A stretch of DNA of 64,000 bases from Acidithiobacillus ferrooxidans ATCC 23270 (GCF_000021485.1 NC_011761.1:774001-838000), one strand, 5' to 3'. Positions 1 through 11,773 are shown, numbered from the stretch's first letter. Numbers and translations: made by a program. Notes: generated from the sequence alone by a model not told the origin.

Positions 1-1
1 A

Positions 2-3452
<3,451 letters not shown>

Positions 3453-3459
3453 AAAGATA

Positions 3460-3488
3460 TTTAATGGAATATTTGCTGGGCCATTAAA
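3460..3488 (+). other. Inverted repeat between eno and ftsB
   Basis: An 8-bp inverted repeat (TTTAATGG at 3460-3467, CCATTAAA at 3481-3488) lies in the 55-bp gap between eno and ftsB. It could form an AT-rich hairpin that attenuates or processes the transcript. No long T-run follows, so it is not a strong terminator. Confidence 0.35.
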
Positions 3489-3507
3489 TTTTCGAGGATT
3501 TTGCGGC

Positions 3508-3873
3508 ATGGGTTACCGGGCGCGCGTAAAAAGCTGGATGGATACCGCCAAGGCAGAGCTGCGCCTTGTGGATTTCATGCTTTTAGCCGTGTTGTGTGCC
3601 CTGCAATATCCCCTTTGGTTTGGTGCAGGTAGCTGGTGGAATATGGCGGACCTGCACCAAAAACTGGAAATCAAGCAGGTGATTTTGAAGCAATTGGAAG
3701 CCCGCAATGACCTCCTGGCGGCGCAGGTGGCGAGCCTGCAAACGGGAAGCCGCGCCGTCGAAGAACTGGCTCGCCGCCATCTCGGGATGGTTGGCAAGGG
3801 AGAAGTGTTTGTCTGGGTGATACCCGCCAAAGGCGCCTTCGACGGCGCCCGGACCACCACTCAGGCGTCGTGA
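3508..3873 (+). CDS. ftsB: Septum formation initiator, FtsB-like
   Basis: Small bitopic division protein expected to join FtsL and FtsQ at the septum. The 121-aa product has a short cytoplasmic N-terminus, one membrane segment (about residues 21-41, VDFMLLAVLCALQYPLWFGA) and a periplasmic coiled coil (LHQKLEIKQVILKQLEARN onward), then the conserved VEELARRHLGMVGKGEVF block. The ATG at 3508 has GAGG about ten bases upstream; longer in-frame readings would run back into eno. Position directly after eno is the usual context. Confidence 0.9.
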   Translation: MGYRARVKSWMDTAKAELRLVDFMLLAVLCALQYPLWFGAGSWWNMADLHQKLEIKQVILKQLEARNDLLAAQVASLQTGSRAVEELARRHLGMVGKGEVFVWVIPAKGAFDGARTTTQAS

Positions 3874-3926
3874 ACTGCGTCGGGCGTTTTGCAGGTCCGG
3901 TGGTATAGCCGTCCGGTTATGCTCTG

Positions 3927-4487
3927 TCAGGCGCGATCAATGTAACTGCCATCCACCGTATTCACCCGAATTTTTTCACCCGCGTTCACAAACTGCGGCA
4001 CCATCACCGTAATGCCGGTCTCCATCTGTGCGGATTTGTAGGAACCAGTAGCGGTTTGCCCCTTGATGGAAGGCTCGGCTTCACGCACCTCCAAAATAAC
4101 CACAGGCGGCAATTCAACGCCGATAGGTCGTTCATTGTGGAGGTTGACCTGAATCTCGGTGTTGGGAAGGAGATAACCTGTTTGTCCTTCGAGCAGGTCC
4201 TCACTGAGGATGAGTTGCTCGAAGTTCTCATTATCCATGAAGACATACCCGGTGGCATCGGCATAGAGATACTGCATGGTACGGGGTTCGACGACGGCTT
4301 TCTCCATGGCTTCTCCCGAGCGGAAGCGTGTATTGGACTTGGTGCCTGTCTCGATATTTTTCATCTCGACCTGCACGAAGGCGCCGCCTTTGCCAGGCTT
4401 GACGAAATCGGTTTTGAGTACGCGCCAGAGCCCTTTTTCATATTCGAGAATATTGCCGGGGCGGATATCAAAGGCGGAAATCTTCAT
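3927..4487 (-). CDS. efp: Translation elongation factor P
   Basis: Relieves ribosome stalling at polyproline stretches. The 186-aa length fits EF-P, with N-terminal KOW-like and two OB domains. The loop that reaches the peptidyl-transferase centre reads KPGKGGAF, so the tip residue is lysine (Lys33), the type modified in many bacteria by beta-lysylation or a related reaction; no modification enzyme is seen in the window. The chosen ATG gives MKISAFDIRPGN; a longer in-frame extension lacks EF-P homology and runs antisense into the neighbour. Convergent with ftsB, divergent from the DUF971 gene. Confidence 0.96.
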   Translation of the reverse strand: MKISAFDIRPGNILEYEKGLWRVLKTDFVKPGKGGAFVQVEMKNIETGTKSNTRFRSGEAMEKAVVEPRTMQYLYADATGYVFMDNENFEQLILSEDLLEGQTGYLLPNTEIQVNLHNERPIGVELPPVVILEVREAEPSIKGQTATGSYKSAQMETGITVMVPQFVNAGEKIRVNTVDGSYIDRA

Positions 4488-4577
4488 ACTATAGTCCTTC
4501 TGGGCATTCCCTTTAGAGGGCGTGGATTGTACCCTAGAGGCATATTTCTGACCAGCCCGGTCCCTTGAGAGGTAATC

Positions 4578-4880
4578 ATGTCCGATCCCCGTACCCAGCC
4601 CCTGGAGATTCGCCCCCTCATGATCAGCCGCGTCATGGAAGTCGACTGGGCCGACGGACATACCAGCCGCCTGACCTTTGAACACCTGCGGGTAGAATGC
4701 CCCTGCGCGGAGTGCAAAGGACACACGCCCGATCAGGCGCAGATCGTCACCGGCAAGGAGCATGTGAGCGTTGTGGAGGTGGTGCCGGTAGGCCATTACG
4801 CGGTGCAGTTGCATTTCAGTGATGGCCACAATACCGGGATTTTCACGTGGGAGTATCTGCGCAGGCTGGACGCTGAATGA
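4578..4880 (+). CDS. DUF971 family protein
   Basis: A 100-aa protein matching the DUF971 family, a small domain related to the N-terminal part of gamma-butyrobetaine hydroxylase and also found in proteins linked to Fe-S cluster handling. Key residues are LRVECPCAECKGH (residues 37-49), with three cysteines and a histidine suited to metal binding, and the C-terminal GIFTWEYLRRL typical of the family. Molecular function is unproven. It is divergent from efp (90-bp gap) and 32 bp upstream of uvrC, so probably cotranscribed with uvrC. Confidence 0.85.
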   Translation: MSDPRTQPLEIRPLMISRVMEVDWADGHTSRLTFEHLRVECPCAECKGHTPDQAQIVTGKEHVSVVEVVPVGHYAVQLHFSDGHNTGIFTWEYLRRLDAE

Positions 4881-4912
4881 GCACTGCGGGGATTGGACAG
4901 CTCTGAGATTTT

Positions 4913-6784
4913 ATGGATTTTGAACGGGTAGAGCAGTTCGAGAACACTGACGGTGCCGTGGACAGAGCCTTCGTTCCCGGAGAGTTTCTGCGGACGTTGA
5001 CCAGCCAGCCCGGTATTTATCAGATGTTCGGCCAGGGCAGTCGCCTGCTCTATGTGGGTAAAGCCCGCAATCTCCGGCGCCGCGTGAGCTCCTATTTTCA
5101 GAAGCAGCGCCATACGCCAAAAACGCTGGCGATGTTGGCGCAGGTAACGCGGGTGGAGGTGGTGGTCACCCACACAGAGACGGAAGCGCTGGTGCTGGAG
5201 GCGAATCTGATCAAGCGCCACCACCCGCCTTACAATATCCTGCTGCGCGATGACAAGAGTTACCCCTATCTGTTCATAGAAACCGGTCATGGCACGCCGC
5301 GCATGAGTTTGCACCGGGGGGCGCAGAAGGGCAAAGGGCACTACTTCGGTCCGTATCCGGCCGTTACTGCGTTACGCGAGAGTATGGTGCTATTACAGAA
5401 AGCCTTTCGATTGCGGACCTGTGAGGATCATACTTTTCACCACCGCAGCCGGGCTTGTTTGCAGTTCCAGATTCGTCGTTGCAGCGGCCCTTGTGTTGGG
5501 CATATCAGCGGGGAGGATTACGCGCGGGATGTGGCGGACACGATTCGCTTTCTGGAAGGAAAGAGCGACGAAGCGATTCGCAGTCTGGGGGAGCGTATGC
5601 AAGCGGCGGCTGAGCAACTGGATTTCGAGGAGGCAGCGCGACGCCGTGACCAGATCGCCGCGTTGTCCAAGATTCAGGAGCGTCAGTACGTGGCGCAGGC
5701 GGGTGGCGGCGATTTTGATGTGCTGGCGGCAGCACAAGAGAATGGACAGTGGGTGGTGTACGTCAGTTTTATCCGCAATGGACGGCAGTTGGGTGGGCGC
5801 TCCGTTTTTCCGCGGCATACCGAAGAAGTGCGTGCGCCGGACGTGCTCGCTGCCTTTCTCATGCAGTTCTACAGCGATAAAGAGGTGCCGGGGAATCTGC
5901 TGGTCAATGTGCTGCCGCGTTCACCGACCTCCCTGGCGGAGGCGCTGGGCAGCGAAGCCGGGCACAGGGTCATGATCGATCAGCCCCAGCGCGGTCCACG
6001 CAAGCGCTGGATGGCGTTAGCGCTGACCAACGCCATGGGGGCGTTGCGCCAGAGGACGCAGACGGCCGGCGCGGGACGGCGGCGCATGCTCCTGTTGCAG
6101 GAGCTCTTTCAACTCCCGGAGATACCGCAGCGAGTAGAGTGTTTTGACATCAGTCATACCCGAGGCGAGGTGGCTGTGGCATCTTGTGTGGTTTTCGGTG
6201 ACGATGGGGCACTGAAGAACGAATACCGCCGCTTCAATATTCGCGATATCCGGGGCGGCGACGATTACGCGGCTATGGAGCAGGCCGTCCATCGCCGCTA
6301 TGGGCGGCTGCAGAAAGAGGGCCTGGCCTTGCCGGAGATCGTCTTCATTGACGGTGGTGCCGGACAGGTGGCTCGTGCGCAGGCGGCTCTGGACGCATTG
6401 GAGATCGGTTGCATCCAGTTGTGCGGGGTGGCGAAGGGGACGACGCGGCGCCCAGGGCTGGAGATGCTGCATATCCCCGGGTGGGCGGTCCCGCGGCAAT
6501 TGGACGACGATGATCCGGCACTGCTGGTAATTCAGGAAATCCGCGATGAAGCCCATCGTTTTGCCATTACCGGTCACCGCGCGCGCCGCGGCAAAGCACG
6601 GCAGGAATCCGATCTGGATGGCATCTCCGGGATCGGGCCGAAACGGCGGGTGGCGTTGTTACGCGCATTTGGCGGCTTACGCGGTATTCGTGACGCCGGT
6701 ATGGAGGATTTGCAGCGCGTTGAGGGTATCCATCTGGAGCTCGCGCAGCGGATATATGATTTCTTTCACGTAGGACGTGCCTGA
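4913..6784 (+). CDS. uvrC: Excinuclease ABC subunit C
   Basis: Nuclease of UvrABC nucleotide excision repair, making both incisions around a lesion. In order: GIY-YIG nuclease domain (PGIYQMFGQGSRLLYVGKAR, from about residue 33), UVR domain binding UvrB (QLDFEEAARRRDQIAAL), RNase H-like nuclease domain (VECFDISHTRGEVAVAS and IVFIDGGAGQ), and C-terminal helix-hairpin-helix motifs (ISGIGPKRRVALLRAFGG). The 623-aa length is normal. The ATG is preceded by only a weak ribosome-binding site. pgsA follows after 2 bp, a common pairing. Confidence 0.97.
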   Translation: MDFERVEQFENTDGAVDRAFVPGEFLRTLTSQPGIYQMFGQGSRLLYVGKARNLRRRVSSYFQKQRHTPKTLAMLAQVTRVEVVVTHTETEALVLEANLIKRHHPPYNILLRDDKSYPYLFIETGHGTPRMSLHRGAQKGKGHYFGPYPAVTALRESMVLLQKAFRLRTCEDHTFHHRSRACLQFQIRRCSGPCVGHISGEDYARDVADTIRFLEGKSDEAIRSLGERMQAAAEQLDFEEAARRRDQIAALSKIQERQYVAQAGGGDFDVLAAAQENGQWVVYVSFIRNGRQLGGRSVFPRHTEEVRAPDVLAAFLMQFYSDKEVPGNLLVNVLPRSPTSLAEALGSEAGHRVMIDQPQRGPRKRWMALALTNAMGALRQRTQTAGAGRRRMLLLQELFQLPEIPQRVECFDISHTRGEVAVASCVVFGDDGALKNEYRRFNIRDIRGGDDYAAMEQAVHRRYGRLQKEGLALPEIVFIDGGAGQVARAQAALDALEIGCIQLCGVAKGTTRRPGLEMLHIPGWAVPRQLDDDDPALLVIQEIRDEAHRFAITGHRARRGKARQESDLDGISGIGPKRRVALLRAFGGLRGIRDAGMEDLQRVEGIHLELAQRIYDFFHVGRA

Positions 6785-6786
6785 TT

Positions 6787-7377
6787 GTGATAAAGCGGCT
6801 GCCCAATTTCCTGACCATTCTGCGCATCGGGTTGGTGCCTATTTTCGTGGCGCTCTTCTACTGGGGGGGCGACATGCGCACTTTCGGCGCCACCGGAGTT
6901 TTTGCGGTGGCGGCGATTACCGATTGGGCCGATGGCTACCTCGCCCGGCGTTATCAAGGGGTATCACCTTTCGGTACCTTTCTCGACCCGGTTGCGGATA
7001 AGATCATGGTGGCTACCGCACTGGTGCTCATTGCCTCCTCCGGAGAGATGCCGGCACTCCTGGCCGGTATCCTGATCAGCATCATCGTCGGCCGGGAAAT
7101 TACCGTGTCAGCGTTGCGCGAGTGGATGGCCGAGGTGGGTGAGCGCAAAAAGGTGGCCGTCTCCTGGCTGGGTAAGGCGAAGGCGGCCACGCAGATGATT
7201 TCGATCCTGCTGCTGGTCTACGAGCGCCCGGTGCGGGGATTGTCCGCACGCACTCTGGGGACCGCTCTTCTGATCGTCGCGGCGGCGATGACACTCTGGA
7301 GTATGGTGGGCTACTTGCGCGCCGCCTGGCCCAGCCTGCAGGGCAATAGTGGGGCTCATCTTGACAGGGAGCGGTGA
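6787..7377 (+). CDS. pgsA: CDP-diacylglycerol--glycerol-3-phosphate 3-phosphatidyltransferase
   Basis: Integral membrane enzyme making phosphatidylglycerol phosphate, the committed step to phosphatidylglycerol and cardiolipin. The 196-aa protein has the CDP-alcohol phosphotransferase signature split over DWADGYLARR and GTFLDPVADK (DG..AR...G...D...D), the aspartates that bind Mg2+. Several hydrophobic segments follow. Start is GTG at 6787, 2 bp after the uvrC stop, giving IKRLPNFLTILRIGLVP, the usual N-terminus. Confidence 0.95.
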   Translation: MIKRLPNFLTILRIGLVPIFVALFYWGGDMRTFGATGVFAVAAITDWADGYLARRYQGVSPFGTFLDPVADKIMVATALVLIASSGEMPALLAGILISIIVGREITVSALREWMAEVGERKKVAVSWLGKAKAATQMISILLLVYERPVRGLSARTLGTALLIVAAAMTLWSMVGYLRAAWPSLQGNSGAHLDRER

Positions 7378-7399
7378 CCCCGGTAACCTCTGTGGCCAT

Positions 7400-7474
7400 G
7401 CGGGAATAGCTCAGTGGTAGAGCACAACCTTGCCAAGGTTGGGGTCGCGAGTTCGAGCCTCGTTTCCCGCTCCA
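7400..7474 (+). tRNA. tRNA-Gly (GCC)
   Basis: Complete cloverleaf with acceptor stem GCGGGAA/TTCCCGC, D arm AGCTCAGTGGTAGAGC, anticodon loop TTGCCAA (GCC at 7432-7434), T arm with GTTCGAGCC, discriminator T and encoded CCA. Confidence 0.97.
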
Positions 7475-7481
7475 CAATCGA

Positions 7482-7512
7482 GGGAAAGCGTTCAGTCTTT
7501 CCCTTTTCTTTT
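7482..7512 (+). terminator. Rho-independent terminator between two tRNA genes
   Basis: Perfect 7-bp stem GGGAAAG (7482-7488) / CTTTCCC (7497-7503), 8-nt loop, then TTTTCTTTT. It lies 7 bp after tRNA-Gly and ends 2 bp before tRNA-Cys, so most pgsA/tRNA-Gly transcripts should stop here. tRNA-Cys would then rely on read-through or on a promoter embedded in this short space. Confidence 0.75.
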
Positions 7513-7514
7513 AA

Positions 7515-7588
7515 GGCTGGGTGGCAGAATGGTCATGCAGCGGCCTGCAAAGCCGTGGAAGCCGGTTCGATTCCGGCCCCAGCCTCCA
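7515..7588 (+). tRNA. tRNA-Cys (GCA)
   Basis: Complete cloverleaf: acceptor GGCTGGG/CCCAGCC, anticodon loop CTGCAAA (GCA at 7547-7549), T loop GGTTCGATTCC, encoded CCA. Confidence 0.97.
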
Positions 7589-7691
7589 AACAAAACGTAT
7601 CATCTGGTTTGTTCGGCATGGCTACAGGCTGTCAGATGTCATGCCCAGGACAGAAGACGTGAATCCGACCCCTCTGGAGAAAGTGGCGCCC

Positions 7692-8381
7692 ATGGGAAAT
7701 AGCAAGGAGGCGCTGCTGCTTCGCCTGCACCACACCCCGCTTTTTTCCGCATGGCCCAACGATATGATCGCGCCGCTGCTCGCCCAATCCCAGCCCCTGA
7801 CTCTGGAGTCGGGAGAGATTCTCTTTGCCGAGGGATCGCCAGCCCGATCCTTCTATTTCCTGGCGGTAGGACGAATTAATCTGATTGCGGCAGCGGCCAC
7901 GGGGCAGGAGAAAATTGTCGAAATCATCCAGCCCGATGATCTTTTCGCCGAGGCGGTGGCCTTTCTCGGGGGGCGCTATCCGGTGACGGCGCAGGCCGAT
8001 GCCACGACCACGGTACTGGAGATCCCGCTGGACCTTTTTGTCGCGACTCTGGAGCAGCGGCCATTGTTGATGCGCCAGATGCTGGCGCGCCTCAGTATGC
8101 GCCTGCATTTTCTGGTCAAGGAGCTGCGCCATCTGAGTGTGGAGTCGGCGGAGCAGCGCTTGGCCAGCTATCTGCTGGAGTTGTGTCCGGTAGTCAATAG
8201 CCCCGCTGCCATTGAGCTCCCCGCCAAGAAAGCGGCGGTCGCGGCGCGTTTGGGCTTGACGCCGGAAACGCTGTCGCGGGTGTTGTCCAGAATGCGTAAG
8301 GCAGGACTCATAGAAGTGGAACAACGGACGATCAGCATTCCCGACCCTCTTGCCTTACGGCGCTGGGCCGGCGGGCGCTGA
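7692..8381 (+). CDS. Crp/Fnr family regulator, DNR-like (no Fe-S cysteines)
   Basis: Cyclic-nucleotide-binding-like sensor domain (about residues 20-135, with GEILFAEGSPARSFYFLAVG), a dimer helix and a winged helix-turn-helix (AAVAARLGLTPETLSRVLSR). The recognition helix carries ExxSR (ETLSR), the motif FNR-type proteins use to read TTGAT half sites. Only one cysteine is present (LELCPV), so an FNR [4Fe-4S] cluster is impossible; this resembles DNR/NNR-type NO-responsive regulators. I chose ATG 7692 (GGAG 12 bp upstream); ATG 7641 would add 17 residues. An FNR-type box lies at 11739 before the globin gene. Confidence 0.85.
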   Translation: MGNSKEALLLRLHHTPLFSAWPNDMIAPLLAQSQPLTLESGEILFAEGSPARSFYFLAVGRINLIAAAATGQEKIVEIIQPDDLFAEAVAFLGGRYPVTAQADATTTVLEIPLDLFVATLEQRPLLMRQMLARLSMRLHFLVKELRHLSVESAEQRLASYLLELCPVVNSPAAIELPAKKAAVAARLGLTPETLSRVLSRMRKAGLIEVEQRTISIPDPLALRRWAGGR

Positions 8382-8409
8382 GGCGATGGCATTCGCGTCC
8401 TTTCAGTGT

Positions 8410-8802
8410 TCAGGCCGCATCGGGGGGCGATTTCACCAAGGTCTGTAAAAAATCGCGGAGCACCAACGCGCCGTTGTGTTCCTGGTCGTGGGCTGCATAC
8501 AGCAGAATCAGGGGCGAACCAGCGGCCTGGGTCAGGAGCGCGCGGGCAGTCTCCTGTTGCTCCGCCAGTTCCGCCAGATAACGTTTGCGGAATTCATCCC
8601 AGCGTACCGGATCATGGGCGAACCACTGACGCAGGGCGGTGCTGGGAGTGAGATCTTTGGGCCAGGCGTCCAGCGGGAGGTCGGCCTTGCGCAAGCCGCG
8701 GGGCCAGAGGCGCTCCGCCAGGACGTGATATCCTGCGGGGAGGGGATGCGCGTAAACGCGCCAGGTGGTGATGGCAATGCGCTGAGCGTGGTCCGGAGTC
8801 AT
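8410..8802 (-). CDS. DUF488 family protein
   Basis: 130-aa protein of the DUF488/YeaO group, whose function is unknown. Typical motifs are AERLWPRGLRKADLPLDAW and WPKDLTPSTALRQWF near the N-terminus, and LILLYAAHDQEHNGALVLRDFL at the C-terminus. I took ATG 8802 (MTPDHAQR); an in-frame ATG at 8823 would add seven residues. The gene lies about 45 bp downstream of the FAD oxidoreductase and may be the last gene of the globin cluster. Confidence 0.8.
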   Translation of the reverse strand: MTPDHAQRIAITTWRVYAHPLPAGYHVLAERLWPRGLRKADLPLDAWPKDLTPSTALRQWFAHDPVRWDEFRKRYLAELAEQQETARALLTQAAGSPLILLYAAHDQEHNGALVLRDFLQTLVKSPPDAA

Positions 8803-8845
8803 TTTATGTCCCTGCCCGTTCATTCGGGTCGCCTTCCTTCTGCTT

Positions 8846-10057
8846 TCACCAGTCTCCTATTCGCCCGCGCAATTCCTGGAGATGCACCACGGCTTTTTGC
8901 GCGATCAGGCTGCGGGCTGTCTTTACCTGGTCCCAGACGTTCCAGAGGAGTATGCCGTGGATCTGGTCATCCCGCAGATAGTACACTACGGCCTTGTCTC
9001 CGCCCGGCGAAATATCCGTATAGCAGTCCATGTCACTGCGGCATTCCCCGACGGCCTCGAAGCCGAATTCATAGATGTCGCTGTAGAACATGGATTGATG
9101 CTGAAAATGCACCTCTTTTCCGGCCATGCTAGAACCTGCGGCACGCCCGGTGGCTTCGGCATTATCCCAATGCTCCAGACGCAGAGGTGTGCCCCATACC
9201 GGATCCGGATAGGTGGCGAGGTCACCGGAAACCCATATCCGAGGGTCGCTGCTGCGCATCCCATCGTCCACGCGGACCCCGCCGGGTGCCATCACCAGAC
9301 CTGCGGCCTCCGCCAGGGCGGTCAGGGACAGCATGCCGATGCCATAGGTGATCCAGTCGCAGGAAATCTCCGCGCCGTCCGCGAAGCGGGATATGAGCTG
9401 GCCGGATTCGCTACGCAAGTCCTTGAAATGATGCTCGACATGGAGCTGGACGCCAGCCTCGCGATAGCGGGCGCTGACCTGCTCCATCAAAGGGGGTGGC
9501 AGGACGTGTGCCAACGGGCCTTTCCCGGACACGCAGTAGTGTACCGCAAGACCGGGCTGCAAAGAGAGCGCCACGGCCAGCTCCGCGCCGAGAAAACCAC
9601 CGCCGATCACCAACACGGTTCCACCCTCGGTCGCCCGCGTGTGCAAGCGCCGGTAATCCGCCAGCGAGCGTAAGGAAAATACTCTGTTTTCCAGGCCTGG
9701 CGGGGTGGGCAGCGGGCGGGGCTGTCCACCGGTGGCGAGCAGCAGTTTCTCATAGAAGAAGGTTTTTCCCGCCTTGGTTCCCACTACGCATCTCTCCGGA
9801 TCGAGGTTAATGACCGGATCTCCCAAAGCCAATGTGACACCCAGGGTTTCCCAGTCGGCCGGGCGCTTCAGGGTAATCTCTTCCTCTTTGTCTTTACCCA
9901 GCCATAAACCTTTGGAGAGAGGGGGGCGCTGATAGGGCGGGTCACTTTCTGCGCCCAGCATCAGCAGACTGCCCTGAGGGTCTTGCTTGCGGATGGCACT
10001 CGCCGCACTGGCGGCCGCGGCCCCCGCACCGACTATCAGATAGGTATAACGTTTCAT
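8846..10057 (-). CDS. NAD(P)H:FAD-dependent oxidoreductase, AIF/ferredoxin-reductase-like
   Basis: 403-aa pyridine nucleotide-disulphide oxidoreductase fold: FAD dinucleotide motif YLIVGAGAAAASAASAIR at the N-terminus, the PPYQRPPLSKGLW signature of the AIF/rubredoxin-ferredoxin reductase group (about residues 40-52), NAD(P)H motif VLVIGGGFLGAELAVAL near residue 148, and the second FAD motif IWVSGDLATYPDP. The C-terminal 100 residues form the reductase dimerisation domain. It should move electrons from NAD(P)H to a small redox partner. It lies 81 bp downstream of the 2Fe-2S reductase and the globin, suggesting a respiratory or NO/O2-linked role. Confidence 0.85.
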   Translation of the reverse strand: MKRYTYLIVGAGAAAASAASAIRKQDPQGSLLMLGAESDPPYQRPPLSKGLWLGKDKEEEITLKRPADWETLGVTLALGDPVINLDPERCVVGTKAGKTFFYEKLLLATGGQPRPLPTPPGLENRVFSLRSLADYRRLHTRATEGGTVLVIGGGFLGAELAVALSLQPGLAVHYCVSGKGPLAHVLPPPLMEQVSARYREAGVQLHVEHHFKDLRSESGQLISRFADGAEISCDWITYGIGMLSLTALAEAAGLVMAPGGVRVDDGMRSSDPRIWVSGDLATYPDPVWGTPLRLEHWDNAEATGRAAGSSMAGKEVHFQHQSMFYSDIYEFGFEAVGECRSDMDCYTDISPGGDKAVVYYLRDDQIHGILLWNVWDQVKTARSLIAQKAVVHLQELRGRIGDW

Positions 10058-10138
10058 GCGATTCCCCTTGAGGTAGCTCAGAAGGATGCGTTACATGATT
10101 ATAGCCGGTATGCGTAAAAAGTTTTCTGTTTAGGGCAA

Positions 10139-11131
10139 TCATCCATTAGGTGCAAAAGCATCGAAGTGAATATGGTCATGCCGCACGTCATGGGAGAGCA
10201 GCAGGTCGATGGCGGCTTCTATCATGCCGGGGCTACCGCACAAATATACTTCATGATCCTTCCAGTGGCCGCTGGCGGCAACCGTGGGCAGGAGCCGGTG
10301 GGCGCCGGTCCAAGAGGCATCCTGCCTGTCGGAAAGTGTCGATGTGATGGTGATGTGCGGATATTGTTGTGACCATCTGGTGAGTTCTTCCAGATGATAA
10401 AAGTCGGCCCGTTTCCTGGCGCCGTAAAAAAGATGGATAGGCCGGGTCCGTCCCAAGGCGATACTTTCCTGGATCATCGCCTCAATGGGGGCCAGACCGG
10501 TTCCGGCGGCAATACAGAGCATATCACGGTCATTGTCCGGGCTTAGTGCGAATTCGCCCTGTGCAGCGCCCAGAATTAATGCATCGCCCCTTTGTGCGGT
10601 ATGAAAAAGCCACTGGCTGAATATGCCGCCGGGTAATTCACGGATATGGAAAACCAGTTCTCCGGTGGTACCCGGCGGCGTCGCCATGGAATAGGAACGC
10701 CACTGGTCTGGACGCCCCGGTATCGCGATGCGGGCGTATTGCCCGGTTCGGTAGGGGTAAGGCCGTTCCGGCCGCAGCCGTAACTCCAGCACATTCCAGG
10801 CCAGTGGTGTGAGCTGGGTAATCTCGGTCTTCCAGGTATCTTTCCGAACTACTTCGGCATGCAAACGCAGGTCACTACGTGGATACAGTTTACAGAGAAT
10901 GGCCATGCCAGCGGCACGTTCCGTGGGTAAGAGCAGCAGCGGCATAAAAGGCCCCTGTTCGCTGGCGCCGGACAAAATGGTGCCCTTGCAATCACCACAG
11001 GAACCACTGGCACAGCCATGTTTGATGGAAATTCCGTGTTGTTTCGCCGCTTCGACAATGTTTTGGTGCTCATCCGCCATAAAACGGATGCCGGATGGCT
11101 CCAGACAGATTTCATATTCCATAACGGGCAT
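10139..11131 (-). CDS. 2Fe-2S ferredoxin / FAD-NAD(P)H reductase fusion
   Basis: N-terminal plant-type [2Fe-2S] domain with the ligand pattern CASGSCGDCKG (residues about 35-45) and a later cysteine in MAILCKLYP, followed by an FAD-binding domain (RSYSMATPP) and an NAD(P)H domain (MLCIAAGTGLAPIEAMI, then YLCGSPGMIEA). This order is that of oxygenase reductases and of CDP-6-deoxy-glucoseen reductase. Start ATG 11131 (MPVMEYEI) is preferred; ATG 11122 is possible, and a TTG touching the globin stop would add 18 unrelated residues. Next to the globin it may act as a haem reductase. Confidence 0.85.
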   Translation of the reverse strand: MPVMEYEICLEPSGIRFMADEHQNIVEAAKQHGISIKHGCASGSCGDCKGTILSGASEQGPFMPLLLLPTERAAGMAILCKLYPRSDLRLHAEVVRKDTWKTEITQLTPLAWNVLELRLRPERPYPYRTGQYARIAIPGRPDQWRSYSMATPPGTTGELVFHIRELPGGIFSQWLFHTAQRGDALILGAAQGEFALSPDNDRDMLCIAAGTGLAPIEAMIQESIALGRTRPIHLFYGARKRADFYHLEELTRWSQQYPHITITSTLSDRQDASWTGAHRLLPTVAASGHWKDHEVYLCGSPGMIEAAIDLLLSHDVRHDHIHFDAFAPNG

Positions 11132-11185
11132 ACCCCAAAATAATGGCGCACCTGAGCAACCGGTACGCCAATGGCAAGGTGCCAA

Positions 11186-11647
11186 TCAGACGGCGGGAGG
11201 TACGTCGTCGATGGTCACCGGGACGAAGCGGGAAGGGGCCATGGCCTCGTAGGCTGCCTCGATGCAAACGGTGGAGGCCAGGTTATAAGCCTCGATCCAG
11301 GATTCCGCCATTTCCTGCGTCCAGGCCGCACCCAGGAAATGCTTCAGGGTATTGAGCAGGCTTTTGCCGACAATGGGGTAATGTTCCGGACGGGTATCGT
11401 ATTTGATGTGCCCGATACCGAGTTCTTTCAAATAAGGAACCAGCACTTCCATGGTGTCGATATTGGTGGCGATCAGAATGACGGAATTGAAGAGGCGCAC
11501 CCGCTGCTCAGACATGTCCCCTGGAAACATTTTCCGCACTTCAGGAAAATGGGTGAACATGTAGTTATAAAAATGCTCGGCAACCTGAACGCCTAAGTCC
11601 TTAACAGCGGCGCCGCTGGATTGGATGAGTTGGATATTGATAGCCAT
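11186..11647 (-). CDS. Single-domain globin (Vitreoscilla haemoglobin type)
   Basis: 153-aa globin. B-helix FYNYMF provides the B10 tyrosine; the EF/F region GIGHIKYDTRPEHYPIVG holds the proximal histidine and the HYPIVG block typical of bacterial haemoglobins and flavohaemoglobin haem domains. No flavin domain is attached, but the next gene encodes a separate 2Fe-2S/FAD reductase. Likely roles are NO dioxygenation or O2 supply in microaerobic conditions. GAAGGAG lies 9 bp upstream of the ATG. An FNR-type box at 11739-11752 sits upstream. Confidence 0.9.
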   Translation of the reverse strand: MAINIQLIQSSGAAVKDLGVQVAEHFYNYMFTHFPEVRKMFPGDMSEQRVRLFNSVILIATNIDTMEVLVPYLKELGIGHIKYDTRPEHYPIVGKSLLNTLKHFLGAAWTQEMAESWIEAYNLASTVCIEAAYEAMAPSRFVPVTIDDVPPAV

Positions 11648-11710
11648 CTGTTGTTGCTCCTTCCGGTTGAACCATGGATTTTAACTTCAGAAAAACGCCC
11701 TACGTTTTGC

Positions 11711-11752
11711 AGTTTATCGGGTTGCCGGTGCGCATTCCTTGATTTCGGTCAA
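11711..11752 (-). promoter_or_regulatory. FNR/DNR-type class II promoter of the globin cluster
   Basis: On the plus strand 11739-11752 reads TTGAT-TTCG-GTCAA, one mismatch from TTGAT-N4-ATCAA. Read on the minus strand toward the globin, a -10-like TAAACT lies at 11716-11711. That would put the start site near 11704 and the box centre at -41.5, the standard spacing for FNR-type class II activation. The spacing is counted from the sequence; use of the promoter is inferred. Confidence 0.6.
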
Positions 11753-11773
11753 GTTTGGCTGGGTCACGCCGCT

